A stretch of DNA of 64,000 nucleotides, taken from contig CANGNA010000009.1 of assembly GCA_947455215.1 (NCBI GenBank), positions 23,320-87,319 on the forward strand, written 5' to 3'. The notes under the pieces were generated by a model, which worked only from the letters and a program-made list of their open reading frames with translations, searched no databases and was not told the DNA's origin. The position numbers were made by a program, and so were the translations under genes. Shown one piece after another: positions 53,127-60,826 of this stretch; position 1 is the stretch's first letter; each line of letters starts with the position of its first letter. The DNA is from Chitinophagaceae bacterium. GTDB taxonomy: Bacteria; Bacteroidota; Bacteroidia; Chitinophagales; Chitinophagaceae.

Positions 53127-53780
53127 ATGAAATTTTTTATAGATACAGCTAACCTGGACCAGATAAGGGAAGCTAACGAACTGGGTATCCTTGATGGGGT
53201 AACTACCAATCCTTCGCTGATGGCCAAAGAAGGTATCAAGGGTAAGGAAGCTGTGATGCAGCATTATAAGACCATTTGCGAGATGGTTGATGGCCCTGTG
53301 AGCGCTGAGGTGCTGGGTACTACTTACGACGAGATAATAGCCGAAGGTAAGGAACTGGTAAAGATCCACAAGAACATAGTGGTGAAGGTGCCTATGATAA
53401 AGGATGGTATCAAAGCTATCAAGTGGTTCACCGACAACGATATACAGACCAACTGTACATTGGTGTTCTCTGCAGGCCAGGCTTTGCTGGCGGCAAAGGC
53501 CGGTGCTACTTACGTGTCTCCGTTCATTGGCCGTATAGACGATAGCAGCTGGGATGGTGTGCAACTGATAGAACAGATCGTAGGCCTGTATAATGCACAG
53601 GGCTTTATGACGGAAGTGCTGGCCGCATCTATCCGCAACCCGCTGCATATAGTACGTTGTGCTGAAGCCGGTGCTGATGTGTGTACTTGTCCGCTGCCAT
53701 CTATCATGGGCCTGCTGAAGCACCCGCTTACTGATATAGGCCTGGCGCAGTTCCTCAACGACGCAAAATCAATGCAATAA
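53127..53780 (+). CDS. fsa: Transaldolase / fructose-6-phosphate aldolase family protein
   Basis: 217 residues, the short TalC/MipB-type transaldolase. MKFFIDTANLDQIREANELGILDGVTTNPSL and the Schiff-base lysine in VVKVPM (K87) are intact. CTLVFSAGQALLAAKAGATYVSPFIGRIDD is the family signature. It transfers dihydroxyacetone units in the pentose phosphate pathway, or acts as F6P aldolase; the two cannot be separated by eye. Confidence 0.92.
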   Translation: MKFFIDTANLDQIREANELGILDGVTTNPSLMAKEGIKGKEAVMQHYKTICEMVDGPVSAEVLGTTYDEIIAEGKELVKIHKNIVVKVPMIKDGIKAIKWFTDNDIQTNCTLVFSAGQALLAAKAGATYVSPFIGRIDDSSWDGVQLIEQIVGLYNAQGFMTEVLAASIRNPLHIVRCAEAGADVCTCPLPSIMGLLKHPLTDIGLAQFLNDAKSMQ

Positions 53781-53797
53781 GTAATTTTAATAGTCTG

Positions 53798-53826
53798 CAT
53801 ATTCCCGGCCAACAACCGGGAATATG
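53798..53826 (+). terminator. Hairpin after aldolase gene
   Basis: An 11-base-pair perfect stem (53798-53808, 53816-53826), 7-base loop. The downstream tract TATTTTATAT is only partly T, so weaker than typical. It precedes the next gene by 20 bases. Confidence 0.55.
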
Positions 53827-53846
53827 TATTTTATATCCGCTCTCAT

Positions 53847-54293
53847 ATGAAACGTACTATTCTTTTCTTGTTGTTGCTGGCGGGGCTTTCGGCTGTGTCG
53901 GGGTTCCTGATGTCCAATATGTCGTGGATAGGCAGGGTGGGCATCAACCTGGTGCATAAGGAGTATAAATTCCTGAAGGTATGGTGGCAGGGTGGTGCGG
54001 TGGTGTATGCTGCATTGCTGTTCCTGTTTTTTATACAGTGGCTGTTGCAGAAAAGCCTGCCTTTCGCACTGGGCAAGGTGGTGCATGTGCTATTGTTCTT
54101 TGCTGCTGTTTATGGGTTGTACTTTACCTACAGCGATTTCTCCGACGATTTTACCCACCGCCTGCTGCGCGATGTATTTCATGTAGGTGCTTACCTGTTC
54201 TGGGCGGGCTGGATGCTCATCAGTATATTCTTTATTTCAGAGCGGCGTAAAAAGCCTACAGTTGCAGATAGTAAGGGCTCAGCAGCTGCTTAA
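53847..54293 (+). CDS. Four-helix membrane protein, unknown function
   Basis: 148 residues. Hydrophobic segments at about 4-24, 50-68, 76-94 and 112-132, and a basic soluble tail (SERRKKPTV). Aromatic-rich loops. I recognise no family. The 3' end overlaps the 3' end of trmN6 (opposite strand) by 38 bases. Confidence 0.65.
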   Translation: MKRTILFLLLLAGLSAVSGFLMSNMSWIGRVGINLVHKEYKFLKVWWQGGAVVYAALLFLFFIQWLLQKSLPFALGKVVHVLLFFAAVYGLYFTYSDFSDDFTHRLLRDVFHVGAYLFWAGWMLISIFFISERRKKPTVADSKGSAAA

Positions 54294-54975
54294 ACTTGTC
54301 GGTATAGCTGCCATCGTGCTGTTTGATGACCAGTGTTTCTGCGGCCCTTACATCGGGGGCGATCCTGCCCGTTAACAAGACCACACGTTTTATAGCCGCA
54401 TTATCGTTGTCTTTTATTTGCAGGCAGTTATGTATGTGCCAGCCTTTTTCTTCAATCAAGTTTTCAAACAATAACGATTCCGGGCGCGGCAATAGTATCG
54501 ATGCCAGTCCGTTTGGTGCAAGGTTCCTGTCTATAGCGTCAAGCAGGTCGTTATAGCTTAGTGTGTCAGTATGGCGGGCCATGTTGCGGTTGGCAGCGGG
54601 ACCTTGCAGGCTGTTACTGAAAAATGGCGGATTGCTGATGACGAGATCGTACTTGTAGGGAGCGTGATACTCTTTTATATCACAACTGATCACGGTAAGC
54701 TGCTCGTTCCATGGCGAGTCGCTAAAATTCTGCATGGCCTGTGCTGCGGCCTTGTTATCCAGTTCTGCTGCGTCTATCAATGCATCTGTGGCCTTTTGTG
54801 CCAGCATTAGTGCCAGCAGGCCGGTGCCGGTGCCTACATCCAGTATACGTTCCGTGCCATCTAATGCTGGTGTCCACGCGCCTTGTATGCAGGCATCGGT
54901 GGTCACCTTCATGGCACATTCGCCTTGGTTAACAATAAATTGCTTGAACCGGAAGTAAGAATTGCTTAGTCCCAT
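54256..54975 (-). CDS. trmN6: tRNA1(Val) (adenine(37)-N6)-methyltransferase-like
   Basis: 239 residues, TrmN6/YfiC family. FRFKQFIVNQGECAMKVTTDACIQGAW is the characteristic start. DVGTGTGLLALMLAQ binds SAM. NPPFF is the catalytic N6-adenine methyltransferase motif IV. The start overlaps the end of tsaD by 10 bases, so the two tRNA-modification genes are coupled. tsaD acts on A37 of ANN-decoding tRNAs and this enzyme on A37 of tRNA-Val. Confidence 0.88.
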   Translation of the reverse strand: MGLSNSYFRFKQFIVNQGECAMKVTTDACIQGAWTPALDGTERILDVGTGTGLLALMLAQKATDALIDAAELDNKAAAQAMQNFSDSPWNEQLTVISCDIKEYHAPYKYDLVISNPPFFSNSLQGPAANRNMARHTDTLSYNDLLDAIDRNLAPNGLASILLPRPESLLFENLIEEKGWHIHNCLQIKDNDNAAIKRVVLLTGRIAPDVRAAETLVIKQHDGSYTDKFKQLLSPYYLQL

Positions 54976-55973
54976 TTTGCGCGGGCTGTAGGACTTACAG
55001 ACAAGTCTGTGAATTGTCCTTTTAAGTACTTGTGATAGCCGGTAATACCGATCATAGCGGCATTGTCGGTGCAGTATTCAAACTTGGGTATGTAGGTGGT
55101 CCAGCCATATTTTTCGCCGGCCTCTTTCAATGCCGTTCTGAGTCCGCTATTGGCCGATACGCCACCGGCAATGCCTACATGATTGATACTGTGCAGTTTA
55201 GCCGCTTTTTTCAGCTTGGCCATCAGCATGCTGATGATCGTATACTGTGCTGATGCACATATGTCTACCAGGTTCTTTTCTACAAAATCGGGGTCGTTCT
55301 TTTTTTCGCGCTGCAGGAAGTACAGTATAGATGTTTTTACCCCGCTGAAGCTGAAATCCAGCTCTTTCATTTCGCTCATAGAGAACTTGAATTTCAGCGG
55401 ATCGCCCTGCTGCGCATATTTATCTACTAAAGGGCCACCGGGGTAGGGCAGGCCCAGCATTTTGGCAACTTTATCAAAGGCTTCGCCTGCAGCATCATCA
55501 ATAGTTTCGCCCAGTATTTCCATATCCAGGTAGTCTTTGCAGAGTACTATCTGCGTATGACCGCCAGACACAGTAAGGCATAGGAACGGGAAAGGTGGCT
55601 GAGCATCAATAAAATGCGCTAGCACATGTGCCTGCATGTGGTGTACGGCTATGAGCGGCAGGTTACGTGCCTGAGCAAAAGACTTAGCAAAACAACTGCC
55701 TACGAGCAGTGAGCCTATAAGGCCGGGTGCCTGCGTAAAGGCTACGGCAGTAATATCTTCCACGGCAATGTTGGCGTCTTTTATTGCCAGGTCTACCACA
55801 GGGATAATATTTTGCATGTGGGCGCGGGAGGCCATTTCCGGTACCACTCCGCCATAGCGTTCGTGTACTTTTTGGGTAGCTATATGATTGCTTAAAACCT
55901 TTCCTTGTTGTATGATGGCCGCACTTGTCTCGTCGCACGAAGACTCAATAGCCAGGATGTTTATCGTATTCAT
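54966..55973 (-). CDS. tsaD: tRNA threonylcarbamoyladenosine synthase subunit TsaD
   Basis: 335 residues, ASKHA fold. AIESSCDETSAAI start, HMQAH metal-binding pair near residue 116, and LTVSGGHTQIVL. The C-terminal part has GGVSANSGLR and CTDNAAMIG. With TsaB and TsaE it transfers threonylcarbamoyl to A37. First gene of the tsaD-trmN6 pair; promoter at 56004. Confidence 0.97.
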   Translation of the reverse strand: MNTINILAIESSCDETSAAIIQQGKVLSNHIATQKVHERYGGVVPEMASRAHMQNIIPVVDLAIKDANIAVEDITAVAFTQAPGLIGSLLVGSCFAKSFAQARNLPLIAVHHMQAHVLAHFIDAQPPFPFLCLTVSGGHTQIVLCKDYLDMEILGETIDDAAGEAFDKVAKMLGLPYPGGPLVDKYAQQGDPLKFKFSMSEMKELDFSFSGVKTSILYFLQREKKNDPDFVEKNLVDICASAQYTIISMLMAKLKKAAKLHSINHVGIAGGVSANSGLRTALKEAGEKYGWTTYIPKFEYCTDNAAMIGITGYHKYLKGQFTDLSVSPTARAKWD

Positions 55974-56003
55974 TGTTTTACCGGTTCAGGACAGGATCTG
56001 AGG

Positions 56004-56011
56004 CAAAGTTA
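56004..56011 (-). promoter_or_regulatory. tsaD promoter -7 element
   Basis: TAACTTTG on the minus strand, perfect TAnnTTTG, about 30 bases before the tsaD ATG. Confidence 0.6.
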
Positions 56012-56078
56012 ATGGTCGGGCGATTAAAAATAATATGTGATTTTTTTTCGAAATGGAATATATTTTATTGCATGGGTA

Positions 56079-56108
56079 TTGGTTTACAAAATATATTATT
56101 TATCTTTG
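56079..56108 (+). promoter_or_regulatory. rnpB promoter
   Basis: TTG (56079-56081) and TATCTTTG (56101-56108) with exactly 19 bases between. Transcription would begin at about 56111-56115, matching the 5' end of the RNase P RNA. Confidence 0.8.
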
Positions 56109-56110
56109 TG

Positions 56111-56470
56111 CCACTACAGCGACGGGTTGTCGCCTTGCATGTATTTGCGGGGAGGAAAGTCCGGACAGTACAGAGTAGCGCACTACCTAACGGGTAGGCA
56201 TCCTGTAAAAAGGGTGACAGACAGTGCCACAGAAAATAACCGCCGTAAGGTAAGGGTGAAAACGTAGTGTAAGAGACTACGATAGGCCGCAGTGATGCGG
56301 CAGATGGGCAAACCTTGCGTACTGAAATGCCAAATAAGCAGGCGCCTGAGGGCTACTCGCCCGATGCTTGTGGGTTGGCAGATAGAGGTGAAATGCGAAT
56401 TTCATCCCAGATAAATGACGACCATTCCGGGTTTACCCCGGGAACAGGATCCGGCTTATAGTTGTTGTGG
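56111..56470 (+). ncRNA. rnpB: RNase P RNA, bacterial type A
   Basis: Catalytic RNA of tRNA 5' maturation. The conserved core is present: GAGGAAAGTCCGG at 56152-56164 (CR I), ACAGAAAATAACCGCC at 56229-56244 (CR II/III), and AGATAAATGACGACC at 56410-56424 (CR V). The ends pair as P1: CCACTACAGC (56111-56120) with GTTGTTGTGG (56461-56470), with G-U pairs. T8 follows directly (56471-56478) and acts as terminator. Length about 360, normal for type A. Ends inferred from P1 pairing. Confidence 0.95.
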
Positions 56471-56544
56471 TTTTTTTTGATTAATTTTGAAGTAGATATA
56501 CCCAAAGTGTGTGGATCGGATTTTGTGATTTAATTGTTAACATG

Positions 56545-56574
56545 TTGTTTTTACGGAAACAATTGCTAAATTTG
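56545..56574 (+). promoter_or_regulatory. Promoter of the PID-CTERM gene
   Basis: TTG (56545-56547), 19 bases, TAAATTTG (56567-56574). The start near 56581 makes the first ATG (56584) nearly leaderless and favours a later one. Confidence 0.65.
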
Positions 56575-56607
56575 TTGTACCAAATGAAAAAAATGAAGCA
56601 AAACCTT

Positions 56608-56835
56608 ATGAAATCAAAATTGCTTATACCCATTTTATTCGTTGTTGTTTTCTCTCTTTTGCCGTGTATCACCTTTGCACAGCTTGGTTTTGACAATAAC
56701 ACAGGGCAAGATACGGGAGGTGTGAATGTGGTGGACGTGCCTTTAGACGGGGGTACTGTGTTTTTGATCGCCGCAGGTGTGCTGTTTGGCGTTTTCAGGC
56801 TGTACAAAATGACCAGCAAGAAACTGGCGGTATAG
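56608..56835 (+). CDS. Small PID-CTERM domain protein
   Basis: 75 residues from ATG at 56608 (MKSKLLIPILFVVVFS); ATGs at 56584 and 56593 are in frame but lie almost at the predicted transcription start. Signal peptide ends near TFAQ. A short spacer is followed by VPLDGGTVFLIAAGVLFGVFRLYK: the P-(I/L)-DGG motif, a membrane helix and a basic end. This is the PID-CTERM presumed sorting tag of Bacteroidota. The mature part between signal and tag is only about 20 residues, so the protein is mostly sorting signals. Function unknown. Confidence 0.72.
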   Translation: MKSKLLIPILFVVVFSLLPCITFAQLGFDNNTGQDTGGVNVVDVPLDGGTVFLIAAGVLFGVFRLYKMTSKKLAV

Positions 56836-56864
56836 TAAATATTGAATATTAGTTAATTATAGAA

Positions 56865-56896
56865 AAAGCCGACCCGCTGCAATGCTGGTCGGCTTT
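56865..56896. terminator. Bidirectional terminator
   Basis: AAAGCCGACC (56865-56874) with GGTCGGCTTT (56887-56896), 12-base loop. An A-run before and T-rich tract after serve both the PID-CTERM gene and the OmpA gene. Confidence 0.75.
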
Positions 56897-56924
56897 AATA
56901 TTTTCTATTTTTTAAGTGTGTTTT

Positions 56925-57875
56925 TTATTGATTGCTTACTATCCTGATCTCCACCCGCCTGTTCTTTTCCGCATCTTCTTCTGATCGCTCAAACTGCACT
57001 ATAGGGTGTTGTTTGCCAAAGCCTGCAAACTGAAGCCTGTCTTCCGAGATGCCTCTTTTGACCAGGTAGATAACAATAGCTTTCGCCCTGTTTACAGACA
57101 GTATAGGTTCATTAGTGTCAATGTCCAGTGCATCGGGGATATCGCCATGGATGCAGCAAACATGGCCTTCTACGCTTATTTTAAGATTAGGGTTGTTTTT
57201 CAGTGTTTCGTACAGTTTTTCCAGGGTTTCGAACGATTCTGTTTTGATGACGTGGCTACCCGGAGGGAAATATACATTTTTCAGCAGCAGGGTCTGACCT
57301 TCCTTCAACGATGTAATGTCTTTAATATCAATGTTATTACGACCGGCGCCGGGTGTATTAGAGGCAGTCGTCGTTCCGCTGCCGGGCGTACCCGAGGTAG
57401 CACTATTGCCGTTTTTGGACGACTTTGTGCCGGTTGTACTAAAGTGCCGCGCCTGCTCAGAGCGTATGGTCTTATTGTTGACCACAATGTCTACCTTTCG
57501 GTCTATGGGATTGCCTTCCCTGTCTGTAGTGTCTTTACTTTTTATTTCTCCCCGTCCAAGACAAACTTTTATATCTGCGGGGTTTATACCGGCCTTTATC
57601 AAATAGTCTTTAACATTTTTGGCCCGCTGCATAGAGAGATTCTTATTGTATTGCTCCGAGCCCAGGAAGTCTGTATAACCCACTACCATTACCGTGCTGC
57701 CTGATATGATCTTATCGTTGATGATCAGGAGGTCTATCTTTTTTTCTGCATTTTTGTTGAGGGTAGGCACATTGAGGTCGAAGAACAGCCTGAACGTGTC
57801 CAGGTTTTGCTGGGCGGAAGCGGGGAGTACGCTTAGTACGGTGAAAAGAAGAAACAGCAATCTGCGCATAGCCAC
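56925..57875 (-). CDS. Exported protein with two OmpA-like peptidoglycan-binding domains
   Basis: 316 residues. Signal peptide (MAMRRLLFLLFTVLSVLPASAQ). First OmpA-like domain about 30-135 (VVGYTDFLGSEQYNKNLSMQRAKNV, degenerate at its end), a Gly/Ser/Thr-rich linker (about 140-180), and a second OmpA domain about 195-315 (SVNRAKAIVIYLVKRGI, NRRVEIRIV). The second contains an insertion with a CC pair (EGHVCCIHGD). No beta-barrel and no lipobox, so a periplasmic cell-wall-binding protein is likely. The second ATG at 57869 is an equal start candidate. Confidence 0.85.
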   Translation of the reverse strand: MAMRRLLFLLFTVLSVLPASAQQNLDTFRLFFDLNVPTLNKNAEKKIDLLIINDKIISGSTVMVVGYTDFLGSEQYNKNLSMQRAKNVKDYLIKAGINPADIKVCLGRGEIKSKDTTDREGNPIDRKVDIVVNNKTIRSEQARHFSTTGTKSSKNGNSATSGTPGSGTTTASNTPGAGRNNIDIKDITSLKEGQTLLLKNVYFPPGSHVIKTESFETLEKLYETLKNNPNLKISVEGHVCCIHGDIPDALDIDTNEPILSVNRAKAIVIYLVKRGISEDRLQFAGFGKQHPIVQFERSEEDAEKNRRVEIRIVSNQ

Positions 57876-57972
57876 AAAATCAGGTATAAAAGTAACTATA
57901 TTTTGTTCAACCTTAAACGATCGGGGCTGCTTGTTTATGGGTTATGTTATTATTTTATGAATTCGTTAAGAG

Positions 57973-58416
57973 TTAATAGATATCTCCAACGGGTTTTCTA
58001 CGGGCGAGGTAATAGCCTATCAACGCAGCAGGGACGTGTAATATTGTGTTGCATACGATAAACCAGAAAGGATGCGGGAACCCAATTGCGTTTACGATGT
58101 TGGCCACTGTTAAGAGAAGACCCGCAGTGAATGCCGGCCTTACAGGCGTGGGAGAGTCGATCCGAGAGTAGCGCTTAGCCAGGGCGGTGGCTACAATACC
58201 CGCAATAAATGAAGCTGCTACGTAGCCGGCAAGCATCAATACAAAGGCAGAAGCAGGCATTTTTTCAAGGTATTCTATTACCTGTTCTTTATTGTCGGGG
58301 TCGATATCCGGAGGGATGGGGTATAAGGCACCGCTAATGGAATCGGTAGTAAAGACAATGGTAACACCAGATAAGATGCCGCCAACAATAGGTACTGCCC
58401 GTTTTGTTACGCTCAT
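57973..58416 (-). CDS. Four-helix membrane protein, unknown function
   Basis: 147 residues from ATG at 58416 (MSVTKRAVPIVGG); the frame also has TTG at 58422. Hydrophobic segments at about 8-28, 54-78, 94-110 and 116-134, a proline/aspartate-rich periplasmic loop (PIPPDIDPDNKEQ) and a basic C-terminus. No family recognised. Divergent from the queuosine transporter. Confidence 0.6.
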   Translation of the reverse strand: MSVTKRAVPIVGGILSGVTIVFTTDSISGALYPIPPDIDPDNKEQVIEYLEKMPASAFVLMLAGYVAASFIAGIVATALAKRYSRIDSPTPVRPAFTAGLLLTVANIVNAIGFPHPFWFIVCNTILHVPAALIGYYLARRKPVGDIY

Positions 58417-58519
58417 TGCCAATTATTTGATAATGTGCAAAGATGTAAATTTTTTACGGAAATAAAGCATGGGTGGTTGCGTGTTTGTACCTTTATCCGA
58501 ATTTGCCACCGGGAGACCA

Positions 58520-59305
58520 ATGATACACAAAATACTTGCTGACAAGCCTACAAAGTTGTTCATAACACTTTGCTCTTTTTTTGTGGCCAACGCGTTGATA
58601 GCAGAGTGCATCGGTGGTAAGCTGTTTTCGCTGGAACGGGTGTTTGGTATGGAGCCCCAACCATTTACACTGCTGGGCGAGCAAGGGCTTACCTATACTC
58701 TGACAGCCGGGGTACTGCTGTGGCCGTTAGAGTTCATTATGACGGATATTGTAAATGAGTATTTTGGTCCCAAGGCAGTCCGTCGTATATCTTATACAGC
58801 TGTGGCGCTTATCTGCTATGCCTTCCTTATGTTTTACCTGGCCATCCATGTGCCGGCAGATAAAGGCTTTTGGCAGGGTAGCCAGAAGGCAGAGGGTATA
58901 CCCGATATGCAGGCTGCCTTTACAGGGGTGTTCGGCCAGGGTATGTGGATCATAGTGGGTAGCCTGGTTGCCTTTTTGGTGAGCCAACTGGTGGATGTGT
59001 ACATCTTTCATAAAATAAAGAAAGTAACGGGTGAAAAGAAGGTATGGTTGCGGGCCACGGGCTCTACTGTTGTATCGCAACTGGTAGATAGTTTTGTGGT
59101 ATTGTTCATAGCCTTTAAAATAGGCAAGGGGTGGAGTTACCAGCGCGTAATATCCATTTGCCTGGTCAACTACTCTTACAAATTTGTGATGGCGGTAGTG
59201 CTTACTCCGCTTATATATCTTATAGAGCGCGGAATAGAGCAATACCTTGGCAAAGAGACCACGCACAGGATGAAGCAAAGTGCCATGGGGGCAGAAAATG
59301 CTTAG
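58520..59305 (+). CDS. Queuosine precursor transporter (VUT/YhhQ family)
   Basis: 261 residues from ATG at 58520 (MIHKILADKPTKLF); the frame upstream to 58469 has no family similarity. Six to seven membrane helices. The family pattern is VANALIAECIGGKLF near the start, FIMTDIVNEYFGPKAVRR in the middle (TD-x-x-NE-x-x-G), and RATGSTVVSQLVDSFVV (S-x-x-x-QxxDS). It imports queuosine or its precursors for tRNA modification. A GGGAGACCA leader gives a partial Shine-Dalgarno match. Confidence 0.88.
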   Translation: MIHKILADKPTKLFITLCSFFVANALIAECIGGKLFSLERVFGMEPQPFTLLGEQGLTYTLTAGVLLWPLEFIMTDIVNEYFGPKAVRRISYTAVALICYAFLMFYLAIHVPADKGFWQGSQKAEGIPDMQAAFTGVFGQGMWIIVGSLVAFLVSQLVDVYIFHKIKKVTGEKKVWLRATGSTVVSQLVDSFVVLFIAFKIGKGWSYQRVISICLVNYSYKFVMAVVLTPLIYLIERGIEQYLGKETTHRMKQSAMGAENA

Positions 59306-59338
59306 TGGATGGAATAGTTATTGAATAGCATATTACTG

Positions 59339-60340
59339 ATGAGTTTAGCAGGAGAGAATTTAAGTTTCCAAAAGAAGCTTGCCGTTGTTACCACATTGCT
59401 GTTTTTTGTAAAAATAGTGGCCTGGGTGTTCACTCACTCTGTGGCTATCCTTACCGACACACTTGAGTATACCATCAATGTAGTTGCCGGTTTCATCAGT
59501 TTATACAGCCTTTATTTATCGGCCCAGCCCCGCGATGAGAATCATCCATACGGACATGGTAAAGCCGAGTTTGTTTCTGCTGCTGTGGAAGGTATTCTTA
59601 TGGTGATATCGTGCGTGGTGATCGTTTACGAAGCGATAGATAATTTACTGTACCGGCCGCATACTTTTCATCAACTGGATTACGGTATCTGCCTGGTGGC
59701 GGCCACCGCTGTTGTCAATTATATCGCAGGGTATTATGCGATAAGGAAGGGTAAACAAAACAATGTGCTGACGTTGGTGGCCACCGGTAAGCATATGCAG
59801 TCTGATACTTATGGCACGGTGGGCATAGTTGCAGGACTTGTGATCATGTACTTCACGAAGCTGGCCTGGATAGATAGTATCATCAGTCTTGTATTTGCGG
59901 TGGTGATATTCATTTCGGGGTACAAGGTGCTGCGCAGTTCTATAGCGGGCATCATGGATGAAGCTGATGAAGAGCTGCTAAAAAATGTGGTACATTTTCT
60001 TGACGAGCACAGGCGCGAGAACTGGATGGACATACACAACCTGCGCATCATTAAATACGGCAGCATCTTACACCTGGACTGTCATGCCACCATTCCCTGG
60101 TATTTCAATATTAATGAAGGGCACAGCGAGGTAAAGGCGCTGGAGGATATGACCCGGGAGAACTTTGGCGAACACGTGGAAATGTTTGTACATACCGATG
60201 GCTGCCTGCCATTATCCTGTCCGATATGCATCAAGCACGATTGTGCCGTAAGGCAGCACGAGCTGGTGCAACGCATTGAATGGTCGGTTGAGAATGTATC
60301 TACCAATAGTAAGCACAGTGTACAGATGGTAACGCATTAA
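59339..60340 (+). CDS. Cation diffusion facilitator with altered metal site and Cys-rich tail
   Basis: 333 residues from ATG at 59339 (MSLAGENLSFQKK). Six helices, then a cytoplasmic domain. HPYGHGKAEF is the CDF loop after helix 2. Compared with E. coli YiiP, the transport site has D40, Y44 (in place of the second Asp), H152 and D156, so one ligand of site A is missing and the metal preference may differ. The C-terminus has a cluster CLPLSCPICIKHDC (C289, C294, C297, C302) that could bind another metal. Predicted to export a divalent cation. Its last four bases overlap the end of the SMR gene. Confidence 0.85.
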   Translation: MSLAGENLSFQKKLAVVTTLLFFVKIVAWVFTHSVAILTDTLEYTINVVAGFISLYSLYLSAQPRDENHPYGHGKAEFVSAAVEGILMVISCVVIVYEAIDNLLYRPHTFHQLDYGICLVAATAVVNYIAGYYAIRKGKQNNVLTLVATGKHMQSDTYGTVGIVAGLVIMYFTKLAWIDSIISLVFAVVIFISGYKVLRSSIAGIMDEADEELLKNVVHFLDEHRRENWMDIHNLRIIKYGSILHLDCHATIPWYFNINEGHSEVKALEDMTRENFGEHVEMFVHTDGCLPLSCPICIKHDCAVRQHELVQRIEWSVENVSTNSKHSVQMVTH

Positions 60341-60666
60341 TGCGCCGATACAGCTTTAAGGCCGGCAATAGAACCAATAAGCGTGAACAGAAAGAATATA
60401 CGCCAGAACGTGGCCGGTTCTTTAAATACGGCTATGCCGACTATAACAGTACCGATGGCGCCTATGCCGGTCCATACTGCATATGCAGTGCCAATGGGGA
60501 GTGTTTGCGTGGCTTTGTACAGTAATAGCATGCTGGTGGCCAGGCAGGCAAAGAAGCCTATTCCCCAGAGTGTCGCTGAGGTTCCTGTGGTCTCTTTCAT
60601 TTTGCCAAGGCAGGAAGCAAAGCCTGTTTCAAAAAGTCCGGCTATAATAAGTATGATCCAGTTCAT
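60337..60666 (-). CDS. SMR-family exporter, SugE/Gdx-like
   Basis: 109 residues from ATG at 60666 (MNWIILIIAGLFETGFASCL); an extension to 60687 is not family-like. Four helices. The proton-coupling glutamate is in GLFETG (E13). LPIGTAYAVWTGIGAIGTV in helix 3 is the Gdx/SugE signature. Gdx-type members export guanidinium, others quaternary ammonium compounds; the typical Gdx tryptophan/serine set is only partly present. It diverges from the fluoride locus and has CATCTTTG (60689-60696, minus) as possible promoter. No guanidine riboswitch is present. Confidence 0.85.
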   Translation of the reverse strand: MNWIILIIAGLFETGFASCLGKMKETTGTSATLWGIGFFACLATSMLLLYKATQTLPIGTAYAVWTGIGAIGTVIVGIAVFKEPATFWRIFFLFTLIGSIAGLKAVSAH

Positions 60667-60708
60667 GAGATAGCTGATTAATGCCATGCAAAGATGAGAT
60701 AAACCAGC

Positions 60709-60716
60709 TATCTTTG
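60709..60716 (+). promoter_or_regulatory. Promoter -7 element of fluoride locus
   Basis: TATCTTTG, perfect TAnnTTTG. It places the transcription start at about 60722, exactly where the riboswitch aptamer begins. Confidence 0.65.
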
Positions 60717-60721
60717 TGCAG

Positions 60722-60787
60722 AAGGCAATGGTGTCCTGCCTGTTTTATCAAACCGTCCCCTTACATGGGTTCTGATGGCGCCTGCAT
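60722..60787 (+). promoter_or_regulatory. Fluoride riboswitch (crcB motif)
   Basis: P1 AGGCA (60723-60727) with TGCCT (60737-60741). P2 CCC (60758-60760) with GGG (60767-60769). The conserved AAACCGTCCC junction and the 3' TCTGATGGCGCCT, close to the Thermotoga aptamer 3' strand. The diagnostic pseudoknot is present: GGTGTC in the P1 loop (60730-60735) pairs with GGCGCC (60777-60782), with G-U pairs. It lies between a perfect -7 element and the CLC-F gene. GCCTGC (60780-60785) can instead pair with GCGGGC (60821-60826) just before the start codon, suggesting translational control; that part is inference. Confidence 0.88.
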
Positions 60788-60826
60788 AATTGCTGTTTTT
60801 GCAGCAAAATAAATACTTGTGCGGGC

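Noticed and set aside
55973..56267. Open frames crossing the RNase P RNA 5' half
   Set aside because: The conserved RNase P core motifs and P1 pairing explain this sequence fully.
60667..60708. Guanidine riboswitch before the SugE/Gdx-like gene
   Set aside because: The leader between the likely promoter and the ATG is only about 20 bases, too short for any known guanidine aptamer.
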